From positions 1,116,001 to 1,180,000 of the forward strand of contig NZ_CP055263.1 in NCBI RefSeq assembly GCF_014217835.1: a DNA stretch of 64,000 nt, written 5' to 3'. Each line of letters starts with the position of its first letter. Position 1 is the first letter of the stretch. Origin of the DNA: Metabacillus sp. KUDC1714 (GTDB lineage: Bacteria; Bacillota; Bacilli; Bacillales; Bacillaceae). Shown piece by piece: positions 17,316-26,144 of this stretch. The notes beneath the pieces were generated by a model that saw only the letters and a program-made list of their open reading frames with translations, did not search any database and was not told where the DNA came from. The translations under genes were made by a program, and so were the position numbers.

Positions 17316-19334
17316 CTATTTCTTTACAATCATGACTCCATATCCATCTAATGAAGTTGTCCCGTTAAATTCCTTACCTGTTAACAGGTCTGTTCCTTCA
17401 CTTATCTCGAATTCTATTGTTGATGCATTGTGGTTCATGACAAATAAGTAAGAGAAACCATCCTTGCTTCTCTCTGTCACTTCCACCCCTTTTGGAACAT
17501 CAAGTAATGGTTTTATTTCCTTTTCATCACAAATCGTTTTCACAAAATCCGTTAAAAACGCTGTGTCAGGGCATGTTCCTACGTAATACGCTTTCCCTTT
17601 TCCATAGGAATTACACGTAATCACCGGTGTACCCGCATAAAAGTCAGAACCATATTCAGCCAGCACTTCTGCACCCTCTGAATGGATAATATCAAACAAT
17701 AAACTGCACTCATAGCTACCGGTTAGGCTGCCTGCTTCTTTTTTGACGACAATTTGATTTTTTTCTTCAGGTGGCAGAGAATCGATTTCCTCAACCCAAA
17801 TGCCAAGGAGATCTCGCAGTTCTCCTGGATAACCGCCAAGGGTGACAAGGTCATGTTCATTCACAATTCCGCTAAAGAACGTTGTCACAAATGTTCCTCC
17901 ATTTTGAACAAATTCTTTTACCTTATTGGCATACCCTGATTTCACCATATATAACACGGGCGCAAAGACGATTTCATATTTGCTTAAATCTTCATCAACA
18001 CCAATCATGTCAACCGAAATATTTTCTCCAAATAAGGCGGCATAATATTTATGAACTTCATTTACATAATCCAATGCCTTTGAAGGGCCACTTGATAATT
18101 CCGTTGCCCAGCGGTTTTCCCAATCAAACACGATCGCTACTTTAGCTTTTACACGTGCATCGAGCAATGTATTAGAAAGCTTCGACAGTTCCTTGCCAAG
18201 TGCAGATGTTTCCCGGAAAACTCTAGTATTCTCATGACCAACATGTTCGATCACTGCTCCATGGTATTTTTCACAGGCTCCAACTGATCTTCTCAATTGG
18301 AAAAACATGACCGTATCCGCACCACGGGCCACTGCTTGATAGCTCCATAAGCGCATAACACCCGGCCGTTTCAACGAATTATATGGCTGCCAATTTTGCT
18401 GGCTCGGCGTCTGCTCCATTAGCATAAAAGGCTGGCCGCTTTTCAAGCCTCTCATAAGATCATGCCTCATCGCCGTAAAGCTCTCAGGTGTGTCATAAGC
18501 AGGATAGTTATCCCAAGAAACAACATCCATTTCTTTGCCCCATTTAAAATAATCGAGCTCTTTATAGGTACCCATTAAATTTGTTGTGATTGGGATAGTA
18601 GGAGTATGCTTTTTCAAGACATCCCTCTCAAGCTTAAAGCATTCTAGTAAGCTATCGGATTGAAAAATTCGATAATCTAAAGATATTCCTTGAAAGCTAG
18701 TAGAATCCCCATTCCACTCTTCACTTAAAGCATTCGGAGGGACAATTTCATCCCAATCATAAAACGTATGACCCCAAAAGCGAGTGTTCCATGCTTTATT
18801 TAAGCTCGCTAAGTTTCCGTATTTTTCTTGAAGCCATTTTCTGAAGTTCTCAGCACAATTGTCACAATAACAGTAGCCGCCATATTCATTGGAAACATGC
18901 CAAATTAATACTCCAGGATGATCCTTATATCTTTCACCTAACCGGTCTGCCATCTGTTCTGCATACTTTCGATAGGTTGGGCTGTTTGGACAGGAATTGT
19001 GTCTACCGCCAAACTTCCGTTTTCTTCCTTGGTAATCAACCCTTAGTACGTCTGGATATTTTTTTGCCATCCAAGCTGGATGCGCCGCTGTACTAGTTGC
19101 CAAACACGTATAAATTCCATTTTGATATAAACGCTCAATTTGTTCATCCAGCCATGCAAAATCATATGTTTCTTCATTAGGCTGATTTAATGCCCAAGAA
19201 AAAACATTTAATGTTGCTACATCAATTCCTGCTAGTTTAAACATACGGACATCTTCATCCCAATCCTCTTTTCCCCACTGCTCTGGATTATAATCTCCGC
19301 CATACCAAATTTTTGGAAGCTTTTCGTTAATCAT
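17316..19334 (-). CDS. beta-galactosidase, glycoside hydrolase family 42
   Basis: 672 residues, typical GH42. The TIM barrel begins WYGGDYNPEQW; the acid/base Glu is in IWHVSNEYGGYCYC and the nucleophile Glu in FMLMEQTPSQQNW. The zinc-site cysteines are seen in YCYCDNC and the earlier HNSCPNSP. A trimerisation domain and C-terminal beta domain follow. It cleaves terminal beta-galactosides, and with no secretion signal it acts inside the cell, probably on galacto-oligosaccharides. The ATG has AAGGTG upstream. A divergent AraC gene is the likely activator. Confidence 0.96.
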   Translation of the reverse strand: MINEKLPKIWYGGDYNPEQWGKEDWDEDVRMFKLAGIDVATLNVFSWALNQPNEETYDFAWLDEQIERLYQNGIYTCLATSTAAHPAWMAKKYPDVLRVDYQGRKRKFGGRHNSCPNSPTYRKYAEQMADRLGERYKDHPGVLIWHVSNEYGGYCYCDNCAENFRKWLQEKYGNLASLNKAWNTRFWGHTFYDWDEIVPPNALSEEWNGDSTSFQGISLDYRIFQSDSLLECFKLERDVLKKHTPTIPITTNLMGTYKELDYFKWGKEMDVVSWDNYPAYDTPESFTAMRHDLMRGLKSGQPFMLMEQTPSQQNWQPYNSLKRPGVMRLWSYQAVARGADTVMFFQLRRSVGACEKYHGAVIEHVGHENTRVFRETSALGKELSKLSNTLLDARVKAKVAIVFDWENRWATELSSGPSKALDYVNEVHKYYAALFGENISVDMIGVDEDLSKYEIVFAPVLYMVKSGYANKVKEFVQNGGTFVTTFFSGIVNEHDLVTLGGYPGELRDLLGIWVEEIDSLPPEEKNQIVVKKEAGSLTGSYECSLLFDIIHSEGAEVLAEYGSDFYAGTPVITCNSYGKGKAYYVGTCPDTAFLTDFVKTICDEKEIKPLLDVPKGVEVTERSKDGFSYLFVMNHNASTIEFEISEGTDLLTGKEFNGTTSLDGYGVMIVKK

Positions 19335-19470
19335 ATTTAATCACCTTTTTCCTTATATCATTTTAGTTCCATTGTATACGATTACAAAACAGGATTATAT
19401 ATAATATAATGGAAAGCGATATAAGAAAAAGGCACTGATTAAACAACGATTCCTCGAAAGGAGTGTACCA

Positions 19471-20310
19471 ATGAAAAAACATTTTCTCATCCCATTAAAT
19501 GAAAGTAAACTGCCGCTTTTTGCTGAAACGATTGGTTTCAATCCTACACAAGAAAATATTACACGGCCAAATGGTTATCCTTATTACCATTGGATTCAAA
19601 CTGTTAGCGGACAAGGTTCTATCATGATTCAAAATCAACAGATCAACCTCACGGCTAATAACGGGATCCTCCTTCTACCGCATATGGCACATTCGTATAA
19701 AAATGAACAAAGTGATTCTACTCCATGGAAAACACTTTATGTAACATTTGGCGGGATGATGGTAAAAGAGATTTTGATTACACTTGGACTCTATCAATCT
19801 GCTTTTTTTCACTGGGAACAAGAAGCACCAATTTCCACATTCATTACGAAAGTGTTAAAACAAAGTGACGAGACAACAGACAGCTTTAGCATAAGCGCCT
19901 CTTCCCATGTCTATGAATTTCTCTTGCTTTTAAAAAAGTATGGGAAAACCGATAAAAGTAGCTTGAAAGAAACCAATAACTTAGTTACGTTATATTCACT
20001 CATTGACTGGATGAAATCCCATATTTCCAACCCAGATGTCAGCCTTGATGAAATGGCTCTCTTTATTAATACATCAAAACGCCATTTGAATTCGTTGTTT
20101 CAAAAGAACTTTCACGTAACACCCTATGCCTATTTAGTGAATTTACGAATTCAGCAAGCTAAAAAACTCCTTTTAGAAAACAATTCAGCTACAATCGGTG
20201 AAATTGCCCTGCAAGTCGGTTTTCGTTCCTCAAGCCATTTTGTGGCTACTTTCAGAAAAATGGTCGGGATTCCTCCAGAAAAATACCGGCATTTAAATGG
20301 TGTATTTTGA
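19471..20310 (+). CDS. AraC family transcriptional regulator
   Basis: 279 residues. Residues 1-150 form a cupin-type ligand-binding half (PYYHWIQTVSGQGSIM, NNGILLLPHMAHSY). The C-terminal pair of helix-turn-helix units reads VSLDEMALFINTSKRHLNSL and IGEIALQVGFRSSSHFVATF, ending GIPPEKYRH. AAAGGAG lies just ahead of the ATG. It is divergent from the GH42 gene with 136 bp between starts, so it probably activates that gene in response to a galactoside. Confidence 0.93.
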   Translation: MKKHFLIPLNESKLPLFAETIGFNPTQENITRPNGYPYYHWIQTVSGQGSIMIQNQQINLTANNGILLLPHMAHSYKNEQSDSTPWKTLYVTFGGMMVKEILITLGLYQSAFFHWEQEAPISTFITKVLKQSDETTDSFSISASSHVYEFLLLLKKYGKTDKSSLKETNNLVTLYSLIDWMKSHISNPDVSLDEMALFINTSKRHLNSLFQKNFHVTPYAYLVNLRIQQAKKLLLENNSATIGEIALQVGFRSSSHFVATFRKMVGIPPEKYRHLNGVF

Positions 20311-20387
20311 TTCAGAAAAAGAAGCACATAACCTAATCTGCTAGTGCTTCTAAATAAATATTTTTACATTAGCCTTCCATAAACGAA

Positions 20388-21047
20388 CTATTTTTCACTT
20401 TTTAGCTTTTCGATTTCTCTATTTAATTCCTCTTCATTCACATAGTTACGATATGCAGCATCATGAATTGCGAAGGAATTCGCAAATTGGCTACCAGCTT
20501 GTGCCTCTGATTCCATTAATAAAACTCGTTCTTCTGCACGGGCAACACCTCTAACTATTGTATCGGCTTGGAAGGAAACAGTTGCTTGCTGAATATGTTT
20601 AATAGACTGAGCCACATTCGCACGCGATGCTAATAATACTTTCTTATGCTGTAATTCGTTATAGATTTCTTGTAATTCATATAATTTTTCCTTAAGTATT
20701 TCCGTTTGTCCTTGAATCGCTTCATATTGCTGTTGATAGAGACTGAGTTGCTTTTCGTGCGTTAATTTTTCTTGCACAGCTAATTTCGCCATCATATCCT
20801 CTTCCTGCTCAATGGCAAGCTTTGCTTGTCGTGTTCTTTTATCCACTACATTCTTTGTTTCCAGAATAAGTGCTGCTTGTTTATTTTCTACAAATATTTG
20901 ACGAGAAAGAGCCTTCTGAGCTTTCGCCATTTCTTGCTCCATCTCTCTCGAATACTCATTTAACATAGCTATTGGATCTTCCATTCCATCCAGTAGTCCG
21001 TTAATATCAGCCTTTGCAATTGTTTTTATTCTTTTAAAAATACCCAT
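20388..21047 (-). CDS. PspA/IM30 (LiaH-like) family protein
   Basis: About 219 residues, nearly all coiled coil. The N-terminal membrane-binding part and core are typical: MGIFKRIKTIAKADINGLLD, then DPIAMLNEYSREMEQEM and AKAQKALSRQI. Family members coat and stabilise the inner face of the membrane under envelope stress. The ATG at 21047 follows the previous stop by one base with GGAG ten bases upstream. It forms a two-gene unit with a small membrane protein, comparable to LiaI-LiaH, although the partner is not LiaI-like in sequence. Confidence 0.92.
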   Translation of the reverse strand: MGIFKRIKTIAKADINGLLDGMEDPIAMLNEYSREMEQEMAKAQKALSRQIFVENKQAALILETKNVVDKRTRQAKLAIEQEEDMMAKLAVQEKLTHEKQLSLYQQQYEAIQGQTEILKEKLYELQEIYNELQHKKVLLASRANVAQSIKHIQQATVSFQADTIVRGVARAEERVLLMESEAQAGSQFANSFAIHDAAYRNYVNEEELNREIEKLKSEK

Positions 21048-21048
21048 A

Positions 21049-21450
21049 TTAGTCATTCTCCTTTTTATTTGTTATGTTTCTTTCCCACTGATCTAAAATA
21101 CTTACATTTTGGTTTATCATCGGTTTATGTGAACTCATTAAAGATGTATCGATAAGCTGTTGCATCGAAGAAGCCTTTGATTTCTTTCTTAGCCATTTCA
21201 CTAAGAAAACCAAAATAGCAATCCCGATAATAAGGAATACTAGTAATCCAATCCATGAAAATCCTCCATGATGAGGGCCGTTCATCATATGACCGCCTCC
21301 AAAACCTCCTCGTGGTCCCATTCTTTCTGGACCATGTCCATGTGGTCCTGCTGCAAGGGCACTATATCCCCCTAACAGGAAGTAGACTCCCAAAACCATT
21401 GGAGTGATGATTGCACCCCAAAAAATTGTTTTCTTATACTTGAAATTCAT
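21049..21450 (-). CDS. small membrane protein with His/Gly-rich external loop
   Basis: 133 residues from the ATG at 21450 with AGGAGG ten bases upstream. There are two hydrophobic segments: about residues 8-34, which may be an uncleaved helix or a signal peptide ending SALAAG, and 67-85 (IGLLVFLIIGIAILVFLV). The stretch between them is rich in Gly, His, Met and Pro (GPHGHGPERMG, GGGHMMNGPHHGG) and should face outside, where it could bind metal. The basic C-terminus (KWLRKKSKASS) is cytoplasmic and next to the co-encoded PspA protein, which it may recruit. I recognise no named family. Confidence 0.8.
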   Translation of the reverse strand: MNFKYKKTIFWGAIITPMVLGVYFLLGGYSALAAGPHGHGPERMGPRGGFGGGHMMNGPHHGGFSWIGLLVFLIIGIAILVFLVKWLRKKSKASSMQQLIDTSLMSSHKPMINQNVSILDQWERNITNKKEND

Positions 21451-21782
21451 CGTTCTCTTTCCTCCTATCATTCTTGATGATTATAGTTTAGTAGAGTTTG
21501 GTGAAAAATCGGTGAAAGGGATAAACGGATAGCAAAAATTTTTCTATCAAGCGAGGTAGGGTCTTGCACCTTAGTGGGGCGTAATAAAAAAGCCCGCTTC
21601 CGATTGGAAGAGGACTCATTTTAATAGAAGAATTTCAAATGAATAATCTCATATTGTCTTGCCAAATTAAGCTTTATTAAGAACAAGCTCCAGCTGTAAG
21701 GAGAGTTCATTCTTAGTATCCAAAACAAACAATCGTAAGTAGTTTTGTATCACGTGATCCGCAAAAGTTACTATTTTCTTGA
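21451..21782. other. 332-bp intergenic region without a gene
   Basis: Contains a weak inverted repeat CTTCC-GATT-GGAAG near 21598-21611 after AAAAAAGCCCG, perhaps a decayed terminator of the preceding operon. I see no ORF with a ribosome site and no clear promoter. Confidence 0.4.
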
Positions 21783-22388
21783 TTACAAATTACAATACCA
21801 CTGAGCGGCAGCTTCAACTTCTTCCATTGTCAATTGATGACCTCTATTTTCCCAATGAAGTTCTACTTTTGCATTTGCTTTCTCTAGTAACGATTGAAGT
21901 TCAGAAGATTCCATTGGCGAGCAGATTGGATCATTTTTCCCTGCTGCAATAAATACCGACTTTCCTGACAAATCAGGAAGTTCAATTCCTTTTCTCGGTA
22001 CCATTGGATGATGAAGAATTGCACCCTTTAATGCACGTTGGTAGTGAAATAATAAACTTGCAGCAATATTGGCCCCATTAGAATAACCAATCGCAATCAT
22101 ATTTTCTCGATCAAAACTATACTTTTCTGCTGCTTCATCAAGAAACTCATTTAATTCCTTCGTGCGAAAAACAAGGTCTTCTTCATCGAACACACCTTCA
22201 GCTAATCTTCGAAAGAATCGGGGCATACCATTTTCTAATACATTCCCTCTAACACTTAACACGGAAGCCTCATCATCAATTCTTCCCGCAAGAGGTAAAA
22301 GGTCTAATTCATTTCCACCAGTACCATGAAGTAAAAGTAACGTTGGTTTTGTTAGATCTTTTCCTTTATTAAAAATATGTTTCATCAT
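21783..22388 (-). CDS. mhqD: carboxylesterase/phospholipase-like hydrolase, MhqD type
   Basis: 201 residues, an alpha/beta hydrolase with oxyanion motif LLLHGTGGNE, nucleophile Ser in AIGYSNGANIA, Asp in GKNDPICSP and His in NRGHQLT. The size and motifs fit MhqD (YodD) of B. subtilis, which belongs to the MhqR regulon induced by hydroquinones, catechol and diamide. Its ATG overlaps the stop of the preceding dioxygenase gene, and it closes a five-gene operon. It may hydrolyse ring-cleavage products; the substrate is unproved. Confidence 0.88.
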   Translation of the reverse strand: MMKHIFNKGKDLTKPTLLLLHGTGGNELDLLPLAGRIDDEASVLSVRGNVLENGMPRFFRRLAEGVFDEEDLVFRTKELNEFLDEAAEKYSFDRENMIAIGYSNGANIAASLLFHYQRALKGAILHHPMVPRKGIELPDLSGKSVFIAAGKNDPICSPMESSELQSLLEKANAKVELHWENRGHQLTMEEVEAAAQWYCNL

Positions 22389-23329
22389 TTATCCCCCTCC
22401 AGAACACGAACCTCCACACTAGGTAAGGTTTCTTCTAATTCTTCTCGCTTTGACTCTAGCCATGATGGTAACATGAGTTTATTTCCAATTTCAGTGACAG
22501 GTTCATCAACTGAAAAGCCTGGTGGATCGGTCGCTATTTCGAAAAGTATGCCTCCACCTTCATGGAAATACACTGCTTTGAAATAGTTTCGGTCACGTAT
22601 TTCAGTCGGATAATATTCCTTGTCTTGTAGCAGTGATCTCCACTTGAGAAGGTCTTCTTCATCCTTTGCCCTCCATGCGATATGGTGAACAGTTCCAGCT
22701 CCCATTAGCCCGCGAACCGAAGGAGATAGCTTAATATCAATTATATTTCCTAGATTCCCTTCAGATCTAAATCTTAGAAATCCCTCTTCATCACCAATGC
22801 ATTCGAGTCCCAATATATTTTCTAGAACCTCCGCAGTTTTATTAGGTTGTGCTGAAATTAAAACAGCTCCCCCAAAACCTTTAATCGCATTTTCTGCTTG
22901 AATACCCCCAAAGTTCCTATTATTTTTTGGTCCTTCAGTTCGTTCTATAAGTTCAAGCTGGAGCCCGTCAGGATCAGTGAATTGCAAATACCGTTCACCA
23001 AAGCGTTCAGAATCACTAAATTCAATACTGAATTTTTGTAAACGTTGTTCCCAGAAATGAATGGATCCTCCTGGAATAATAAAGCTAATGACTCCGACCT
23101 GTCCTGTCCCAATTCGACCTTTTAACTGATTAGCCCATGGAAAAAAAGTAATAACAGTTCCTGGTTCACCAGTTTTGTTACCAAAATAGAGATGATACAC
23201 TTCTGGACGATCAAAATTTATCGTCTTTTTTACAAGTCTTAACCCAAGTACGCCAGCATAAAAGTCAATATTTCTTTGGGCATCGTTAACCATCGCTGTT
23301 ATATGGTGGATACCAGGTGTTTTTTGCAC
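22385..23329 (-). CDS. ring-cleaving dioxygenase, VOC family (MhqA/MhqE/MhqO type)
   Basis: About 314 residues made of tandem VOC (glyoxalase-fold) modules. Metal ligands are expected in GIHHITAMV and DAQRNID, in GTVHHIAWRA, and Glu in GGILFEIATDPPGF. Such enzymes open hydroquinone or catechol rings and detoxify quinones in the cytosol. Start choice is uncertain: the GTG at 23329 has GGAG nine bases away, while ATG codons at 23335, 23338 and 23344 are closer to or overlap that site. It is 50-60 percent alike to the second dioxygenase of the operon by eye, so the two are paralogues. Confidence 0.9.
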   Translation of the reverse strand: MQKTPGIHHITAMVNDAQRNIDFYAGVLGLRLVKKTINFDRPEVYHLYFGNKTGEPGTVITFFPWANQLKGRIGTGQVGVISFIIPGGSIHFWEQRLQKFSIEFSDSERFGERYLQFTDPDGLQLELIERTEGPKNNRNFGGIQAENAIKGFGGAVLISAQPNKTAEVLENILGLECIGDEEGFLRFRSEGNLGNIIDIKLSPSVRGLMGAGTVHHIAWRAKDEEDLLKWRSLLQDKEYYPTEIRDRNYFKAVYFHEGGGILFEIATDPPGFSVDEPVTEIGNKLMLPSWLESKREELEETLPSVEVRVLEGDK

Positions 23330-23370
23330 TTTCATCATCTCCATTCTTTTCACGGGTTTGATTCTAGAAT

Positions 23371-23979
23371 TCAATTTGGTCGCTCTATGGAAAAAATCTC
23401 TCCTATTTTCGCATAATTTGTTCCTGCTAATCGGCTCACAGCAGCTAAGCCCCTTGGATCAATTCTTCCATTTTCATAAATGCTGTTTTCAATATGAAAT
23501 TGAACAACTTTACCGATGATAAGATCACACCCAGGTGAGTCCAATCCTCCCAATTCTAAAGAATGTTCTAAAATACATTCCATTCGAATTTTTGCTTCTT
23601 TTACACCAGGTACCGAGATTTTATCACTATCAACTGGTGTTAATTTACCTAGCTCTATTTCGCTTTGATCAGGAGGAAGGCTAGCCGCTGTTTCATTCAC
23701 CTTTTCAACATTTTGCTCATCAACTATATGGATAACAAATTCTTTTGAACCAATGATGTTTCTCGCTGTATCCTTTTGTATTCCCTTTGAACGTTGAATT
23801 GATAATGAAATCATCGGTGGATTGGATGATACGATATTGAAGTAGCTAAATGGTGCACCATTTAAAACGCCATCCTTTGATAGGGTTGTGACAAAAGCAA
23901 TAGGTCTAGGTATGATGCTACCTATTAGAAATTTATAATTTTCTCTTTCTGTATTTTTAGCAGGGTCAATTGATAGCAA
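23371..23979 (-). CDS. flavin reductase family protein (FMN-binding split barrel)
   Basis: About 202 residues. The flavin-reductase-like pattern is clear: IIPRPIAFVTTLSKDGVLN, APFSYFNIVSSNPPM, KDTARNI, and the late GLAAVSRLAGTNY. It binds FMN and may supply reduced flavin or itself reduce a quinone. The TTG at 23979 is eight bases after AAGGAG and is preferred over the GTG at 23988, which abuts the ribosome site. It lies between the two dioxygenase genes; this gene is not part of the classical B. subtilis mhq operons as I know them. Confidence 0.88.
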   Translation of the reverse strand: MLSIDPAKNTERENYKFLIGSIIPRPIAFVTTLSKDGVLNGAPFSYFNIVSSNPPMISLSIQRSKGIQKDTARNIIGSKEFVIHIVDEQNVEKVNETAASLPPDQSEIELGKLTPVDSDKISVPGVKEAKIRMECILEHSLELGGLDSPGCDLIIGKVVQFHIENSIYENGRIDPRGLAAVSRLAGTNYAKIGEIFSIERPN

Positions 23980-24003
23980 AGAAATCACTCCTTCACATGA
24001 AAC

Positions 24004-24942
24004 TTATTCTAACTCTCTTACTTCAAACTTTAGTAAACTTCGTTCAATCTGTCCTCTAAATTGTTCATACTGTTCTGGTAACATTAATTTATCTCCCATT
24101 GTCGCTACGGATTCATCGTGTGCAAATCCAGGAGGATCTGTTGCAATTTCAAAGAGAATTTCCCCATGTTCTTTAAAGTAAATGGCATTAAAGTAGTTTC
24201 TATCTTTTACAGGAGTTACACCATAGCCATTCTCTGCAATATACTCTTGCCAATCCAATTGGTCTTGGTCATCAATTGCTCGCCAAGCAATGTGGTGTAC
24301 TGTTCCTACACCCATTTGCCCACGTCCTATTGGGGTTATTTTCAAGTCAATTACATTTCCAATTTCTGCAGAAGAACGATAACGGATAAAATCCCCTTCC
24401 TTTGAAATAAGTTCTAATCCCATAACCTTTTCTAATAATTCCGCAGTTTTATTTGGCTGAGTGGATAATAGTGTTGCTCCACCAAATCCTTTTATAGCAA
24501 CTTCCGGAGTTATTCCTCCAAAGTTCCATGAATTTTCTTCCCCTTCTTCCCTTTCAACAATTTCCAAGTGAAGCCCATGTGGATCATCAAATTCCAAATA
24601 TTGTTCCTCAAATCTCTCCATAACAGTAAAAGATACATTGAATTTTTCTAGTCTGTTTTTCCAGAAGTTCATTGCTCCTTTTGGAACAACAAATGACGTA
24701 ACTCCTACTTGACCGTCTCCTATAACTCCTTGATTAGCTCCAGCCCAGGGAAAAAAAGTAATGATTGTACCTGGTTTGCCACCTTCATCACCAAAATAAA
24801 GGTGGTAAGTGCCTGGGTCATCAAAATTGACTGTTTGTTTCACTAAACGTAGACCTAAAACACCTGCGTAGAAATCAACATTCTCTTGAGGATGACCAAC
24901 TATTGCTGTAATGTGGTGAATACCCATTGTGTTTTTACTCAT
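24004..24942 (-). CDS. ring-cleaving dioxygenase, VOC family (MhqO/MhqA type)
   Basis: 312 residues with tandem VOC modules: GIHHITAIVGHPQENVDFYA at the start, a second module from ATLLSTQPNKTAELLEKV, GTVHHIAWRAID with the metal His, and GEILFEIATDPPGF with the metal Glu. It is expected to cleave hydroquinone-type rings. A TAGGAG site precedes the ATG. It follows the DoxX gene in the MhqR-type operon and is paralogous to the gene at 22385. Confidence 0.92.
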   Translation of the reverse strand: MSKNTMGIHHITAIVGHPQENVDFYAGVLGLRLVKQTVNFDDPGTYHLYFGDEGGKPGTIITFFPWAGANQGVIGDGQVGVTSFVVPKGAMNFWKNRLEKFNVSFTVMERFEEQYLEFDDPHGLHLEIVEREEGEENSWNFGGITPEVAIKGFGGATLLSTQPNKTAELLEKVMGLELISKEGDFIRYRSSAEIGNVIDLKITPIGRGQMGVGTVHHIAWRAIDDQDQLDWQEYIAENGYGVTPVKDRNYFNAIYFKEHGEILFEIATDPPGFAHDESVATMGDKLMLPEQYEQFRGQIERSLLKFEVRELE

Positions 24943-25089
24943 TTTATTTCAACTCCTATTTTAAAATTTCAAATAGTTTCTTAATAAAAATTCGCTAACT
25001 GGTTTACGGTACCCTCTATTTCTAGTATATAAATCTGCCATTTACTCACACATATACCTTTAATCAAAACATCTTCACTTCAAGATATA

Positions 25090-25488
25090 TTAAAATAAAA
25101 AAGCATCGAGACTATACTGACCAGCACCTATTAAAGCTATGCCGATAGCAACCGCAAGCAAGGTTAGGTTATATTCGTATCCATTTGATGTTGCCCATAA
25201 TCCATTTGGAGCGTGCACTTTAACAATAGCCATTAACATAGTTCCTGCAATCATAATTCCAGCAAGTGGAGTTAAGAATCCTAAAGCGAATAAAATTCCT
25301 CCAATAAGTTCTGCTAATCCCGCGAACAGAGCCATAGTTACTCCTGGCTTCATGCCAATTGACTCAAACCATCCTCCTGTCCCTTTTAATCCATAACCAC
25401 CGAACCAACCAAACAATTTTTGAGCACCGTGACCAATAAATAAAACACCAATTACCAATCTAATTATTAATAATCCAATATCTATCAT
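25090..25488 (-). CDS. DoxX family membrane protein, MhqP type
   Basis: 132 residues with four predicted transmembrane helices and the DoxX signature GHGAQKLFGWFGGYGLKGTGG then FAGLAELIGGILFALGFLTPLAG. In B. subtilis the homologous mhqP (ydfP) is encoded with the MhqO dioxygenase and MhqN nitroreductase. It is the first full-length gene behind two MhqR-like operators, with TTGGAGGAAATTAATT before the ATG. Confidence 0.93.
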   Translation of the reverse strand: MIDIGLLIIRLVIGVLFIGHGAQKLFGWFGGYGLKGTGGWFESIGMKPGVTMALFAGLAELIGGILFALGFLTPLAGIMIAGTMLMAIVKVHAPNGLWATSNGYEYNLTLLAVAIGIALIGAGQYSLDAFLF

Positions 25489-25504
25489 AATTAATTTCCT
25501 CCAA

Positions 25505-25606
25505 TTAATTTATTTTATCTTGAATTCGAGATATATGATTATAAAAATTTATTTTTCCAATCAGCATTAGCAATATAAATGGATGATTCGTGCACTTTCT
25601 TTCCAT
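25505..25606 (-). CDS. 33-codon leader ORF upstream of doxX
   Basis: Starts at ATG 25606 behind a perfect ribosome site TAAGGAGGTGTCTC and ends 17 bp before the doxX start. The predicted peptide has a hydrophobic centre (PFILLMLIGKI). It lies downstream of the main promoter and its 3' third coincides with the second MhqR-like operator. It could be a leader peptide or a chance ORF; the strong ribosome site argues for translation. Confidence 0.45.
   Translation of the reverse strand: MERKCTNHPFILLMLIGKINFYNHISRIQDKIN
25516..25533. promoter_or_regulatory. MhqR-type operator 1
   Basis: TATCTTGAATTCGAGATA is a palindrome with one mismatch and matches the published B. subtilis MhqR consensus tATCTcgaAtTCgAGATa as I recall it. 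A TATAAT lies just upstream on the minus strand (25543-25538), so a second promoter with the operator on its start site is possible, but I see no good -35 box for it. Confidence 0.75.
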
Positions 25607-25637
25607 GAGACACCTCCTTATTGAATTCCTCGCAATT

Positions 25638-25699
25638 TATCTCGAATTAATTAATCTTGAATATGAGATAATTTTATAATCTATATTTTCTTTTGTCAA
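25638..25699 (-). promoter_or_regulatory. mhq operon promoter with MhqR-type operator 2
   Basis: On the minus strand a perfect TTGACA (25699-25694), 17-bp spacer and TAAAAT (25676-25671) form a SigA promoter. Directly after the -10 box, at 25669-25654, ATCTCATATTCAAGAT resembles the MhqR site, and a further half site ATCTCGAATT-like lies at 25638-25648. Repressor bound there would cover the transcription start. Confidence 0.7.
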
Positions 25700-25947
25700 T
25701 AGCTTTTCGAAAGTCTAAAAAAATTGTATTATCTAATCCAATCATGTAGACTATGTCCTCTCAATTTAAATGTGACATATATACAAATGCTTTGTTCAGC
25801 CTTCTTAGATGCAATTGATCTTGATTAAGAAAGTATTGGTATGGTCAAATTCCAGTATGAGCCTTGAATAATCTGACTGAATTTAAACATGCAAAATAAA
25901 GAAAGCAAAAAGGCTGTTTCCAATCTCATTGCAATCATGAATTGATA

Positions 25948-26118
25948 TTAAATTGCATTGTTTCGACTCTCCACAGTCTTATACTCATTTTCTAATTCAG
26001 GTAAGGTCAACTCATATAACTGACGATTATCAGATGATTTATACCTTTTCATCTTTAACAACTTTTGAATCATCTTTTCTTTCGGATTCATCATTGCTTT
26101 GATAGAAATATTGTTCAT
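25948..26118 (-). CDS. fbpA: Fur-regulated basic protein FbpA
   Basis: A 56-residue basic protein starting at ATG 26118 with AAAAGG nine bases upstream. The core EKMIQKLLKMKRYKSSDNRQ continues LYELTLPELENEYK, which is the FbpA family pattern (an L-x-x-L-Y-E-L-T-L-x-E-L-E ending). In B. subtilis FbpA, FbpB and FbpC help the small RNA FsrA carry out the iron-sparing response. It lies 26 bp downstream of the IDEAL-type gene and is last in an operon led by a double Fur box, which fits. Confidence 0.85.
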   Translation of the reverse strand: MNNISIKAMMNPKEKMIQKLLKMKRYKSSDNRQLYELTLPELENEYKTVESRNNAI

Positions 26119-26144
26119 ATTTTCACGCCTTTTGAAAAAGAAAT

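Noticed and set aside
19400..19440. Possible cre site TGGAAAGCGATATA between the GH42 and AraC genes
   Set aside because: It differs from the CcpA consensus at two important positions and is not palindromic, unlike the three perfect sites elsewhere in the window.
25741..25947. Further fbp-like small gene after fbpA
   Set aside because: No frame with a ribosome site and basic composition is present; one short frame has odd composition and looks like chance.
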